Shown in pieces: positions 42,720-55,530 of a stretch of 64,000 nucleotides of DNA. The stretch is from assembly GCF_051622035.1 (NCBI RefSeq), contig NC_135356.1, positions 15,114,079 to 15,178,078 of the forward strand. The letters run 5' to 3'. This DNA comes from Arctopsyche grandis (Eukaryota > Arthropoda > Insecta > Trichoptera > Hydropsychidae). The translations under genes and the position numbers were made by a program. The notes under the pieces are model-generated. The model saw only the letters and a program-made list of their open reading frames with translations, was not told the origin of the DNA and did no database searches. How positions within the stretch are numbered: the stretch's first letter is position 1; every line of letters starts with the position of its first letter.

Positions 42720-44110
42720 GACCGTTTCCCGGCCTATGAAAATTCAGTTGTATTTTGAAGAGAATCTTTATTTGCTCGATTAATACATGTGTATTTGTAT
42801 GTATAGCGAAGTAGGTAAGGGATTCGCTGGAATGAGCCGGGTCGAGTTCCTGAAACTCACTGGCATCTGGGGTCGATGCGTTGGTTAATAAAGGTGTTGC
42901 TTGAGCAACGTGTAGCTGGGCTGGTGAGATCACGTTCTGAAAGGTCTTCCTCTGTGTTCTATGTTTGATGCGTAGTTGCGTAGCTCCTTAGGATTTCCCG
43001 TGTACTCGTCATTGCGTATTTGGAGCGAGTCGAATCGCCTTTATGGGTAAGCTGGACGAACTATTTCGGCCAAGGCTGACTTTCGTGTACGATAACAGGA
43101 CGCGATGATGTCATTTGTACAGATTAAGTTCGATGAGGGAAATAGGTGATATCATCGACCTAGCTTCGTATGGTACAAGTCGTGCTATATCCTTACAGAT
43201 ACATCAGACATTACAAATATACTTGCTGGTAACTAGAATTAAATTAATATGTAATCACTAATTTACAATAATTAAATATACTACTATGGGGGATGGACGA
43301 ATGAGACGACTGGCATGTTAAAATAAAAACTAGTAGAATTGTAAACCATGGTTATACATATATTACATTAAATATGGAGATAAAAGTTGTTGTGGTTTCT
43401 GTTCTGAAATTATTGAATGTTGAACTTTTTCTAATTAGCCGCATTTTGGATAGGAGCGTACATTTTTCAGGAATCGGGCGTTTTGGGTCTTTTTACAAAG
43501 CTAGAGTGCAAAAAAAAGGTTCGGCGAACCTTTATCAAAGCACGGCCAACAATTAAAAATGAACAGCACGCTTTCGTTCCGCACACTACTCATTATCAGA
43601 GATCGGGGGTCGAGGATGCTTTTATGCACAAAAACTAGTTCACAATAAATTGTCAACCTTTTGTTTACCCTCTTGCTTTATAGGGTAATGGAGAAGTCTA
43701 TGTTCTCGTCGGTTGTACAATGTTTAACTTGCCTGGTGAGATCATACTCTCGGGGTTTCCTAAGGGCTCGAGGTTTTTTTTATCTGGAGCGAGTTGATGG
43801 TGTCTTTGCCCTTCTTTGAACGAAGATATTTCGGGCAAGGTTGACTTTACATGTTCGTACAGGAACTCAATGATGCAATGGTATGACTTGTGTTTTAAGG
43901 TCCGAACGCACTAGGTGACACAGCGCGGAACATCGGAATTGGTACAAAAGGCAACTTTGACGCACAGTGCTGCGATGTGATGTGCTGTGCTGCGTCGCTG
44001 CAGCGCAGTGTTGCCTAGTACAGTCAGACCTTAAAAAGTAGATCAACGACCTCGAATCGGGATAGTATAAGTGGTGCTAAATTTCTGATAACCATACATA
44101 CTTTATTTAA
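42720..44110 (+). repeat. Two diverged direct repeats, about 500 bp each
   Basis: 42720-43260 and 43640-44110 share, in order, CTGGTGAGATCA, TGGAGCGAGT, GCAAGGTTGACTTT or close forms, and ATCAACGACCT / ATCATCGACCT. They could be eroded LTRs. A piggyBac-like MITE interrupts the second. Confidence 0.4.
43899..44030. mobile_element. piggyBac-like MITE with TTAA duplication
   Basis: GGTCCGAACGCACTAGG at the left; the complement of the right end gives GGTCTGACTGTACTAGG. TTAA flanks both sides exactly (43895-43898, 44031-44034). GC-rich CAGCGCAG words inside. A relative is at 61512-61705. Confidence 0.75.
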
Positions 44111-44384
44111 GAGGTCAGGCCATTATTTTTTTTACTGCTCTGTCCTGGATTTGTGTTTTTTAAAATTGACCTTTTGTCCTTATTTTTTTGTCGACTATAG
44201 CTGTATCACTAGGACGATCCTACATCGGCGAACCTTAAAAAATCGGTTCTGTTTTCTGATATACAAAAGTTAAAGAGATGTAAAAGATCGAAGAATGACG
44301 ACAAAATGACAAGCCCTGCCAACATGGGTGGGTTGAAATTTTTGGATATTTCACAGATAAAAAAGTTCATTTTAAAAAACGGTG

Positions 44385-44515
44385 AATTTTTCTTCCTGGA
44401 TCTAATGCCACTATTGAACGAATATTTTCATTAGTGAACAATATGTGGGCCAATGAAAAAACTGAATTAAAAATAGACACATGCATGCATGCATTTATAC
44501 CAAATGTAATTTTGG
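44385..44515 (+). pseudogene. hAT transposase C-terminal remnant
   Basis: 44393 onwards reads LPGSNATIERIFSLVNNMW..EKTELKIDT, the hAT dimerisation motif, about 40 codons before a stop. No upstream core in frame. Confidence 0.75.
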
Positions 44516-44624
44516 AATGAGCTGTATACAATTTTTTGACTATTTGAAGCACGAATCCGCGTCATCAAAAAAGTTAATTCTTGTGAAAAATATCATCATA
44601 TATGTATATAATATCGGGGCTTAC

Positions 44625-44745
44625 GTGACGAGCCAGAATGTTAAATTACAGAAAACACAAATATTGGAAGGCAAAGATCGAAAATCGAAAGATCTTAAGT
44701 CGAAAGATAAAAAAAAAGGGTGCATGGTAAACGGTACATTGATTG
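44625..44745 (+). repeat. Third copy of the foldback repeat seen at 17600 and 17930
   Basis: Contains CTTACGTGACGAGCCAGAAT, AAAGATCGAAAATCGAAAGA and GCATGGTAAACGGTACA as in the other two copies; the second half is missing. Confidence 0.7.
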
Positions 44746-45104
44746 AACCACAGATTAACTGGATGGCTGCTTTAAACGCAATTCTCGACTTCACGAATGA
44801 TATATTGCATATAAGATGACGAGTAACCTTTCGATATGCACAGATGCAATTATTAAAATGGTAATTATTAAAATTGAGTTGGATCTTTCTGGCGAGTTTA
44901 ATAAGGCAAAATTCGGAACTAAAGTATCAGAAGCACATAACGTATACAGGGTAGGTATGTCGGGACTTCGGGTAGATTTCGCTTTGTGTAAGTGCGAGCA
45001 GTGCGCTCGCATAAGGTACACGTGTCGTTAATCTGTGGTTCAGTCTGTCTGGCGCTTTTCGATCGTTTGCACCGCATCGATTTCGTTTCTATGATACAAA
45101 TAAA

Positions 45105-46258
45105 AAAATTCGGGTGTGACCAACCCATGACTTTATCTATGTATTTGAAGAATATAAGAAGGTTACAAAACAAAATTCGATATTGAACTGATGACTATGA
45201 TAGCGATACAAATTGATGGAAATTTATGGAAACTTGCACAAAACAAAAGTTCTACTTCCGGTTGTCAGATTTTATTACTAAAAATCACTATCAGTATTAT
45301 ACTCATTAAATATCAAAAAAATAAAAATAATTTTACAGGTCAAAATAAAATAATGAAATATTGTTTTAAAAAAAAATACTACTTCCGGTTTACGAATTCT
45401 GACCAAAACCCTACCAGATTTAAGTTAGTACATAAAGGATAGAAATATAAATTTTCAGCTTAATACGTTCAGGGGTGTGGACAGAGTAGTGGGCACAACA
45501 TTTTCAACCTTTCTAAGAGAAAAAAATCCCACTTCCGGTTTATAAAATTTAATAATTTTTTTTTATTTTCATCACATTGCTACAAGAATTATACTTGAAT
45601 TTTTTTGTGACGAACACACATGTTTAAGGGGTCGAAAAAAATAGTGGAAGAAAAAATTGAACAAGAGTAAACTGCCACTTCCGGTTGACATATGCTTACT
45701 AAATTTTATAAATAACTTGGTATTAAGCTTAAACTTCTAGATATGAAATTTCAGTTCAATAAACCAAAACGTTTTTGAGAAAAACATAAAAAACTTCGAT
45801 TCTCTAGAGTAAAAGTACTACTTCCGGTTCAGATAGAAATATTTAAAAAATATTAGGCTATAAAAATTATTATTTCTATCATATTTAAAAAAAATTCAGT
45901 CTGATTCAGTTAGTGGTTTGGGAGATAAGTGAATTCAAAAGCTTAAAAAAAAGAGGACACCTATAAGGGGAGGTACCATTTCCGGTCAACTTAAAAATTT
46001 GAAAAAAATTTACGTCGTGTCGATAAAAATTTCAGTAACCGATACTAAGTTTCAGTTCGATAGGACTAACGGTGTTTAAAATATCCCCAAAATACACACA
46101 CACACACACAGACACACACATACACATTTTTTCTAGATCATGAAAACGTGATCAGTGATCGATTCTGAGTTCGAATCAATCAAAATCTCGAGTTCGAATT
46201 TTCGCATGATCACAAAACTTCATCTATTGTTACTACGTACATAGATAAAGTAAAAAAA
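45105..46258 (+). repeat. 'CTTCCGGTT' interspersed repeat, longest copy
   Basis: About 1.15 kb; repeated internal CTTCCGGTT(T/G) motifs at irregular spacing, a (CA)n tract near 46095, and the same CTTCATCTATTGTTACTAC 3' end as copies 1 and 2. Ends about 430 bp upstream of the fax ATG. Confidence 0.75.
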
Positions 46259-46559
46259 TAGTAGACTTCGATTCAAAGGTATCAAAGATCGCATGCGAAG
46301 GTAGCACCCATCTGCCTCTCTGCCACCATCGCACTTTGTCAGATTGTAATTGTTTCGCATGTTTGAAAGTATCTAAAAAAAACCACGTGCCACATTCACC
46401 GCTGTGTGATTTCGCCCTTATTCCTCTTGTTTCCAAAAACGGCAATAGAAAAAAAGTCCAGTCAAAGCAGGAGTCTGCTTGATCATTTGAGAATGGAGGG
46501 GGAGAAGGGATCGCGTAGGGGCGAGAGGGAGAGGGGTGAAGCTTGCGCGCGCGGTGCGA

Positions 46560-46688
46560 GCGGGGGATGCTGGCGGGGGCGCTGGGCGTAGCCGGTCGCT
46601 AGGCAACGTCGGTGACGTCGACTGTGCGGCGGCGTCAGTCAGCAAGCGGCTTTCAGTGCGGTCGGACCGCGTTGCAGAATCACTAGCC
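46560..46688 (+). promoter_or_regulatory. CpG-rich fax promoter/5' UTR region
   Basis: GC-rich island in AT-rich surroundings, just before the ATG. It contains an X-box-like motif GTCGCTAGGCAAC (46595-46607), a CRE-like TGACGTC (46613-46619) and an initiator-like TTTCAGTG near 46650. No TATA box. The exact start site is not known. Confidence 0.5.
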
Positions 46689-46982
46689 ATGGCTGAAGTC
46701 GCGCCTACTCCCGAACCGCCGCGCGAGGAGCCCGCAGCCCCCGACGCGGCGCCTCCCACCCAAGAGAAGCCCCCAGCCCCCGTCGCTGAAGAGGCCGCCA
46801 CCAAAACGGAAGCAAAGCCGCCAGCCGAGGAGCCCAAGCCGAAGCTTCAAGTCCACAAACAAAACTTCGACAAGGATGTCGTCTACCTGTTCCAATTCTC
46901 CAGGACGGAACTCCTGCCATCCCTGTCTCCGTACTGTCTCAAAGTGGAAACGTGGCTGAGACTGGCCGGACTCAAATACGAG
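46689..46982 (+). CDS. fax: fax (failed axon connections) homologue, first coding exon
   Basis: ATG in good context (GCCATGG). The 98 residues begin with a Pro/Glu/Ala-rich, low-complexity N-terminus (1-50), then [20 protein letters not shown] and [20 protein letters not shown], the start of the thioredoxin/GST-N-like fold shared by fax and metaxin-like proteins. The donor GAG|GTGAGC follows in phase 0. The next exon (expected to continue with a VDHK-like segment) is not in the window, so the intron exceeds 17 kb. In flies fax is a membrane-associated protein of axons that interacts genetically with Abl signalling. A small ORF in the same frame runs upstream from 46536 but is not needed. Confidence 0.88.
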
Positions 46983-47014
46983 GTGAGCCGATTTTGAATT
47001 TGCCGCTCTAACGT

Positions 47015-47165
<151 letters not shown>

Positions 47166-47214
47166 TATCGTACTGATACTTTCGAACCGCGATCGATCTC
47201 GCCTAACGGTTATT

Positions 47215-47345
47215 ATTAGGTGCGAGATGCGCCGGCGGGGGGAGGGGGAGGAGGGTTAGGGTGCGTTCAGTTCGGGGTAGAGGGGTACGAGGGTGCGCGC
47301 GCGCGCGCTCTGGAAAAAGGGGGCGATTTCTTTGTCCCGGCTTCG
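47215..47345. other. GC-rich tract in fax intron 1
   Basis: G-rich and CG-alternating sequence (GGGGGGAGGGGGAGGAGGG, GCGCGCGCGCGC) shortly after the AT microsatellite. It may continue the CpG-island promoter; no gene seen. Confidence 0.45.
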
Positions 47346-47959
47346 CTCAATTATTTCATACATGGCCGACGTGACAATACTGTGGCCAATTTGTTCTGTA
47401 CAATGATTCAATCCTCGTTTAGATTCAATTTTTTAATTTTTACTTGGTTTTAATGACCGCGAGCGAATTACGCCCTTAACGCCTGCTCCGTAAGCGACAC
47501 TATCGCGCAGAGCGCTCTGCCTTGCGACCGCCATTTTATTAAACAAAAGAAAATCAATTTAAAATATAAAAGATTATTTGTATTTTTGTCGCCGCTTTAT
47601 TATTCACATGTATGAGCTGCGCCAGCGCATATTTTTGTTTCATGTATTTTGTACTTGCATTGCATTTTGCGTATTTTTTTTTTGTTTGTCATGTATTTTC
47701 TTGTAGCGCATCTCTTCACCAGAGGAATCTTGCACATCTCGCTGGTAAGTATCTGTCCTGTTCGAATGAACTGTAATCTCGCCGAGCGCACGTTTCAAAC
47801 CAACGGTAGCCGTGCTACATGCTTATTAATTAAATAAATAAATTTTAATCATACTAAATCTTCTACGTTCGTTCTATGAATTTTTCATTCGAAATTTATT
47901 TATTTTATTTAAATTGGCACACATACAGAATAAAATATATAAAAAAAGCGGTACATTGA

Positions 47960-48140
47960 GATAAAAAAAATTAACCCTTTTCCATTTCGAATTAAACCTT
48001 TTTCATTTAAGAAAAAGCCTTGTAAAAAGCGAAAGCAACCTGATATGAGGCTTGTGAAAAAAGGGTCAATTTGAAATGAAAAAGGTTTAATTTAAAATTA
48101 AAAAGGGTCAATTTTAAATGAAAAAGGCCAATTTGGAATG
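47960..48140. repeat. Short tandem and inverted repeats, about 22-bp unit
   Basis: Units like AAATGAAAAAGGTTTAATTT and AAATTAAAAAGGGTCAATTT recur about four times at 48050-48140 and appear inverted at 47973-48015 (AACCCTTTTCCATTTCGAAT). Confidence 0.7.
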
Positions 48141-48144
48141 AAAA

Positions 48145-51100
48145 ACCCGTATCAATCTCTGCTACCGTTAAAATAAAATAAATAACAATTTCAATAACAA
48201 TAAAATAACAATTTCAAACAAAGATAGAATAGTAAGCAAATAGCTCAAGTAACAAAGCCGGAATTGAATTGGAATTCTAAATGAAAATCAATTAATTATG
48301 AACAATACTATTCTTATTGTAATAATAGCAATGAGTTCCATTTTATTGGTTGTAATAAATCTTAGTATAAAACTTTTCAGGTCCATATAGGTACATACAT
48401 ATGTTCAAATGATGAGGCACTCGTAAATGTATATAAATAAGGACCGCGCCCATGATTTGTTTCGTAGCTAGCTCTCCAATCCTAGTATAATAGCTGTTGT
48501 TATCAGTGAAAATTCCCATCACACATATTACTCTAGTAGAGTCAAACGATTCATTGACCCGTCTTTGAGAGGGGACCATATTGATAAAACTCTTGGAATT
48601 GAAAAGTTTTTTTTTTTTTTGTCAGATCTCGTTCGTCGACCTTTGTGGGGCGAGTCCCTTCGAGAGCGCTTATACATACATATATTCTTTAATTAAAGTT
48701 ATTATTTGCATTGTGTTTCCCTTTCAAAGACCCGTAATGTGTATAATAATCGTATCGCATTAAAGCTAATAATTTGTTAACACATCCTTTCTCGAACACA
48801 ATGCAAAACGTTCGTTTCGTTATTACTACGCTAATAAATATCGAGCGAAGAAACATGGGCGTGTCCCTTGAAGGGTTTTCACCGCAAACCCTTCATCGTA
48901 ATGTATCTCTATGTATGTGTACAATATACGGTCTGCCTTTTTATTTATTTCCATTCGGATTGATAAAATCATCAAGAAATTTCGATTAAAAAAAAACAAA
49001 ATGTTTTTATTTTTAAACATCTCCGTAGAAGCTTTTAAAATAATATGTAATTTTTTTTTAATCATAAATCTCGACTGCCTCAATTTATGATATGGGAAAT
49101 TTATGGACGTAATTTTGCTTAAAAATCACATCTAGCTACTACTGCTACCCAATATTCAAGTCATGAGTCTAATATTTGCTTTTATATTTTACAAAAAATA
49201 CTTATTTGGGCACAATTGCGTCAAATTTATTTCAAAATTGTGTTTCAAAAGAGATTACAGTTCAATCGTTAAGACAGGATTGATTTCATCGTTGGATAGA
49301 TAGCAGCGGCGCGATTTAACGGTTTGAGAGCATTGTTATTATATAAATGTACTTTTTGATGAATGTATAAATTTATATATGTATACTTATGTATTTATTT
49401 ATGTTTTGCGAAAAAGATCCGACCAACATATTCTTTCTGTTCTTTGTACAATGTTAAAGCAATTAAAAAAATCCTTAATGACGATCAACAGACAATATTT
49501 TGTCGCCTCTATTGCTTTATAATACAAAATTTCATTATAGTTTGCCTTTTCATGGTATAGTTTTGCATAGCTTGATTCCTTTATGCGGGACCATATATAT
49601 GAAGGTTTGCGACATTATTTGTCATATAGTTTTTTTGATTCGATTATGTATACAGATTGTACAATGTCGGTCTTTTTAAATGGGTGTATACCCACTTTGA
49701 ATATGCATATGTGCGTGACTCGCGATGCTCTCACGGTTCAACGCTCATCACACTTTTCTTTTAGATGTTGTTTCTTTTATTTAATTTTACATCGTCAAAC
49801 ATGTCTCGCGTTTTATACGTGCATCTTTTTATTTGTGTGTGTGTGTGTGTGCATTCCGTTTTGTATGCACTTTGGCGGTCTGTCTGTACTGTCACGATAA
49901 CCCTGGCGTTGAACTTTTTTCTTGTCGTTTTATTTTTACTCTAATTATTTTCTTTGCTATGAATCGTTTGACCAATATTTGTACGCACACATTCTTAATT
50001 GACTCATTTTCAATCAATGACTCGATTCAAAGGTTGATTAAGCTCGTCGTATCATTTTTATAATAAAAAAGTCGATACTTGTTTGTGATATTCAAGTTTT
50101 ATCGCCGGGTGACTCAATTTCTTGGGTTTCATTGACAAACAAAAAACTTCTTATGCGCCAGTAACTCGTCATTGTCGTTGTTTGAATCAATACAATAATT
50201 TTGATTATTCCTAAATTTGAGTTGCGCGTTTTACAACTATAACGGTTTTTTGAAGCATTTCTGCAATTTTGGCCCCCTTGAATTTCATAAATTCTTTATT
50301 TTAAGGTATATACTCGACGAAGCTATGAACGAATTTTATTTTTGAAAAAAATAATTACAGGAAAATGAAAAAAATTACGATTTCCTGAAAATAACGCTTC
50401 CCCCATACAAACTCATTGCGGTCGCTTTGTATGGGGACTTTCGATCGAAACAGCAGCTTTGAATTCTCGTTTATCAGTCAAAACGTATTAGAATCGAACC
50501 AAAAAAATTTCGATAGGTGAATCCTTTAGGGCGTTTATTTTTTTTAATAGTTCGAAACTAATCTCGAAAAAGAGATATACATGTATTAAAATTACGAAAC
50601 AGAAATCTGTGTTGTAAATATGATATATTATATTCGAAACTAAGTAAAATTTTGATGATTCGGATTATCCGAATCCTTCCTCCCCAGCATTAATTCCTCC
50701 ACCGGATAATCGAGAGTGTAAACTTTTTCGAAATGTTTGTCGAGATAACTTGATTGATTGTAGGCACAGTACATTGTTTAAAACCAATGCAATTTTTATT
50801 CAACGATCCCTTGATACGTCGAAAGTTAGGTCCATCGATGAAAATCCAAAAATTGCATTTTTCTCTCCGGCTCATCATCCGGTACAATCATACCTGAAAT
50901 TTCTCTATTATGCATCATTGATGCGAGGAGATTTTTTACAATAATTTGGAACACTTAAACCTTTGTACAATTTTGGTGCAGGTATAAGTTAACCCTTACT
51001 ACTATTTTTTTCCAATAATTCAAATTCTGAGAAAATTTTAATGCTCATTCTGATGGATAGAGCTCACGCTTTAGGTTTACGTATATCCGATTAGTAGATA

Positions 51101-51830
51101 TTACGCGATTGGGTCTCTCGTCAAATTCAATTAAAATGCCAAATGCTTATCAAATCTGAGTAGTATTATTTCATTTGACAAAATATTTATTTCATTCTCG
51201 GGAATGAAGTTAGGAAACTTATCTTTTGATAAGTTCGTCGTAGCAACGTTGGCTGCGATGAGTTTCGTAGTAAGTTATTTATTGACAGACTTGTCTGCTA
51301 ATAAATTTTCTCAAATGAATTTGTATTCCTTTCAATTATACGTGTCATCGAACTGTAATAAAATAAAATTGCATTATCAGTAGAGACCTGTATTATTAGC
51401 ATACATTTTTTTCTTCAATCTCAATGTTTCATTTTAGCGAATAGAATGTTCAGTTTTGACATATTTATTTTATATATAATTTTTAAATTAAAAATCATTT
51501 CAATTCCTCTATCAAATACACATAATATATTAAAATAACTACGAAAATAATGGCACAAATGCGATTTTTATCATCTGTCGCAAAATGCTAAAAATATACT
51601 CTATTTGTCATCTACACGTTCATGATTTCAGTTTGAACTGTAAAAAAAAGCTTTTAATCACCTTAATCGTTCTTCATACGTAAATATACAGTTAAGTCTT
51701 ATAGTGACGCAGCCCTTCTCCAGTTGGACTTACATAGATGCACTGTTAAGTTGGTTTGTCGAAAATAATTTAATTTTTAGCATTCAAATAGGCCTCAATG
51801 TGACAATATCTTCAAATCGCTTGATTTAAT
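48145..51830. other. Intronic stretch with nothing recognised
   Basis: AT-rich, mostly non-repetitive by eye; ORFs are short and lack domains. Its low repeat content relative to 1-46 kb is notable. Confidence 0.4.
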
Positions 51831-51839
51831 CCCTATAAG

Positions 51840-52610
51840 TGGTGTTGAATTTAAGTTTTTGGATGAATTTTACGATTTGGGGGATGTTCTCAAATAATTT
51901 TTATTTAATTTTACGGCACATAGACAATATTTGTTTGCGGGCCACAAAAATGCTGGGATTCTTACTACGAGTTAGTAAACCTTTCCAGAGTGCGTTGGTG
52001 CTTAAAATTCTTTATGAATCTCTAGTACGTAGCATTCTACAATTTTCTTCCATTACATGGAGTCCTACCCATATGACTCATTCATTTAGGATTGAAAGAA
52101 TCCAAAAACGACTTCTCAAATATCTTTATATGAAATTGTATGGTTATTATCCTTGGCCATATCTGCGGCTTCAACTCATTGGAGCCTCGTCGTGTTATGT
52201 TTCTGGGAAAGCATTTTTTGAGCTATTAAATGGGACAGTACAGAATCTTCAGGTTCTTAATGAATTTAAGTTTTATCCACCTAGTAAGTACAGAGATAAA
52301 TTTGTTTTCTCCTCCCGTGGCTCGTATAAATATGTTGGCAACTTCTCCGTTATCTAGAGCGATATATCTGCTCAACCGGGTTGCTGGTGAAATTGACCTC
52401 TTCAATGTAATCTGTGTTAAACTGGTGGAGTGGTTGTCGAGCAACGCCAGTGGTTGATTTTATCAATTATAAATGTCAATGATTTTTCCATCAAGATATA
52501 ACAGGTCGTTATTATTATGATTGTATGACTGGCCACAGTGACGCGTTAGAGCTCTCTGTAATATCACTGTGGCTAATATGTAAAAAATGAATTAAAAAAA
52601 TATAAATTGT
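51840..52610 (+). pseudogene. LINE 3' fragment related to 34725-35590
   Basis: Frame from 51839 reads KMLGFLLRVSKPFQSALVLK, ILYESLVRSILQFSSITWSP and RIERIQKRLLKYLYMKLYGY, the same post-RT region as the minus-strand LINE at 35 kb. Frames shift after about 52290. A 10-bp perfect stem (52532-52541 with 52564-52573) precedes the A-rich end. Confidence 0.75.
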
Positions 52611-52639
52611 ACTTTATATTGTATGTATGTATTTAAAGC

Positions 52640-54150
52640 GTGTGGGATAAATTCACTATCATTGTTCGGGGTTCGCAAACCATCGATTACTTTTTTTTAT
52701 TTCATTTTTTTTCGTTTTTTATTCTTCTTTGAGACTTATAAGATCACCAACCGACCGGGTTCGGAGACCCGTCTTCTCGTTTCAAGCCAAGCAATTCGAT
52801 GGTGTAATAGCATTCGTCCCACGATCGCCATGTGCGCTCGCATCTCGCCTTGCCCAGACCGAAAGCTCCCGTAAGGAGAGAACGGGATCAAATTTGTATA
52901 CGTGCATACATATGTATGTATGCATATGTATTTATGTACATGTGTATGTAGTGTGCGAGTTCACGTCGGATGTGAAGCCGCAGAACAGTCGGGGTATAAT
53001 TGATACGTCCGTTGCGACACAGCGATGTCTTGTCTGTAAGACACTCGCACACACCATTATGTATGTATGTATATATACATTTATATATATATATATATAT
53101 ATATACATATATGTATATTTAAACCAGTTTTTTCGATGCTTCCATTAAATTTGATCTGTTCGGTGAGAGAATCCAGATCGAATTTTTCATTGTTGGCCCC
53201 CTCGCCGAGTCCTTCCTCGTGACCCTGCCCACCTGTCTTCGCGAATACATAGAAGTTTTGGTCAGTTTGTCGCTTGAAATTCGAGATTGGAACTTTTGGC
53301 TCGGAGCTTTCCCGAAGTGCGATTGTATTAGTTGAGGAATCGATTGAAACACCAGTTACTAAAACAGTGTATGCAAATTTGGGCTGCTTTCCAATTGTGT
53401 TAATTTTGGAATATATCTGGAGTAGGCACTATTTTTATTTATAATATGAATACACTAGTTGTTTTATTAGTTGTAAATGCTAGAATTTTCTAACGAAAAA
53501 TTTAGTCTAGTCATGATAATGATATTATCAAGATTCGAAATATTTAAAAATTGATAGCAATGGTAATATGAGGATAGTGGTATTTTTCGCCTCTTTCCGC
53601 TGACGCTTCAATTACAGCCTCTTCTGAGAAGCGATTTCACGTTTTTAAAAATGCCTCGAAATGTGAATATTCTCTCGGTTACCCCGGTCGAAGATGACAG
53701 TGTCTCGTGGAATTCTGGTTTTGCTTAACGGAACCAGCCCACGCCTATTTTATTTTGAATCACGCAACAGTATGAATCTTCATTACTACGTATGTATGCA
53801 TATCTTCGCTCACTATTAAAAAATTGACAAAGTTGTATCTTGTATGTGTTGAAATTGATCGTGCGGGTTGGTTCTATTGTTCAAAACTAGGATGGCGTGT
53901 CGTGATATTCGGAAGTTGTAAATTATAAAATAGTTTATTACCATTTTGAAGAGCACTGATCTACGACAGGGCACACATATTTCACATTTGACTATCACAC
54001 TATTTGACTAAATATGAAATAGTTTTGGGGGTATAAGCGAGTTTCATATAGGTTTCTTTTTTTTCCTTCGTTGGGGCTTCGATTGTAAATTTATCAAAAT
54101 CATTATTGAAATCAAGTCAATTTTAAATGACATCTTTGAAAAAAAAATTT
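52640..54150. other. Intronic stretch without a recognised gene
   Basis: Contains a (TA)n near 53080-53108 and GC-richer islands at 52740-53050 and 53130-53350. Short open frames exist in the islands but match nothing recognised. Confidence 0.35.
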
Positions 54151-54159
54151 TTTCAAAAG

Positions 54160-54475
54160 ATATTGATAAGAACACCGAGTAACAAAATAAAAAGTATTTT
54201 AAAGCAATATAAAATCACAATCAGTACAAAATATATCTGACTATTGATTCCAATACTCACTTTTGTCAATACTAGATTTTGAGTCAATGGCTGCAAAGGT
54301 AAAAAATCTGTAAAAATTGCGCATATTTTTTAAACTATAATATCTCACAAATGAGAGGAAACCAACAAAAATTAATGTCATATTCGAATTAAGTGATTCA
54401 AATTTAGTAAATGTAGATCAGTTTCCTCTTCGGTAAGTAAAAAAATGTGAGTTTTGGTTGCCCAGTGTATTAAGT
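54160..54475. repeat. Interspersed repeat, second copy (see 39840)
   Basis: Same ordered words as 39840-40140 (TATTTTAAAGCAATA, CTGACTATTGATTCC, TACTAGATTTTGAGTC); ends near GGTTGCCCAGTGTATTAA, suggesting a CA(C)TGGGCA-type terminus. Confidence 0.65.
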
Positions 54476-55404
54476 CGTACATTATCGTGCACACAGCCGT
54501 AGGTTCTCGACCACTGAACTAAAATCTTTCGACCTCCTTCCGGGTATTGAATTGTGAATTCACAGTTATTATTGGGTTTTGTGTTTTATTTTAAAATCTG
54601 ATGTATGTAGTTAGTTTAAACGTATTTCGGGTGATCTTGTCTTGCTAGTGTAGTACCTTTCGGTACTACATAACTCCTAGTTACTCGTTTCCAAACGAAT
54701 TATGCTTTCTTTCAAAGTTATTCAGAATGTTTATTTTGTTCCCATATCATCGTTGCTACATACCTATTACATGTTCACAATTAACTTCAAACCTTTTATC
54801 GACGTATTTCAAAGCGAAACTAGCGCGGGTGTATACATTTTTTATTCATATGTATGTATGTAGTAGAGCTCGGTGTTTTACGATCGACTCGGGTCGTTGA
54901 CTAGCTCTTCTCGTGTGCGCTTTTGCAACGCGAATGCATCCCGATATCTTTGTGCAAAGTTAATTTAACGGTTTAACTCGCTATGTGTATGTGTGCTTTA
55001 TTGGCGTTACTACTATGTTTTTAATTACTATTCATTTTCACGTAGGTGTAATTAGAGCGTTCGTTCAACTCTTTTCAGACGTGCGAAACGGTTCGTCGTC
55101 GAAAATATTTGTTTTTTTATTAAATAATAATTATGTAAGTATGTCGATTGCCTAGAATCATATCGAAAATGGGATAAAAAAGCTTATGATACTTATAGTT
55201 GGTCTGCTGTAGGTCGAGGCAAAAGCTTACACGCTGTCTCTTACACCGCTTCCCGATCAATAACATATCTTGCAGACAGTAGAACATTGTACGCGCGAAA
55301 TGTTATTGGTCGAAATGGGGTGTAAAGGACAGCAAGTACGCTATACAAAGCCAGGTGTTGAACCCCTGACCACATAATTGAAAGCACTACACGCTTACCA
55401 CGCC

Positions 55405-55530
55405 CCTAAAAATATTATCATCATCATCATTTACATCCATTCGTCTCTGTTTTGCACAACTCTCATCTATCTCACCCTACTCATTTTTCTAATTTCATTC
55501 ATCCATATTCCATATTTATTTTTAGTTCCA
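55405..55530 (-). mobile_element. Short RTE 3' fragment
   Basis: Starts with ATCATCATCATCATTTAC and continues TCGTCTCTGTTTTGCACAAC, CATCTATCTCACC, CATTTTTCTAATTTCATTC, matching the minus-strand ends at 60-350 and 58100. Confidence 0.7.

Noticed and set aside
46418-46920. Ala/Gly/Ser- and Arg-rich ORFs antisense to fax exon 1
   Set aside because: GC-rich shadow frames of the fax exon and its promoter.
52729-53352. Open frames on both strands in a GC-richer stretch of fax intron 1
   Set aside because: Considered as an alternative exon, but there is no recognised domain and no junction fitting the phase-0 fax donor could be defended.
54480-54545. A-box-like TTTAGTTCAGTGGTCGAGAA on the minus strand
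   Set aside because: No B-box at the right spacing; probably a truncated SINE head, not a tRNA gene.
55190-55400. Possible tRNA or SINE on the minus strand (GGTTCAACACC B-box-like)
   Set aside because: The A-box is poor and no cloverleaf can be drawn; left out as too weak.
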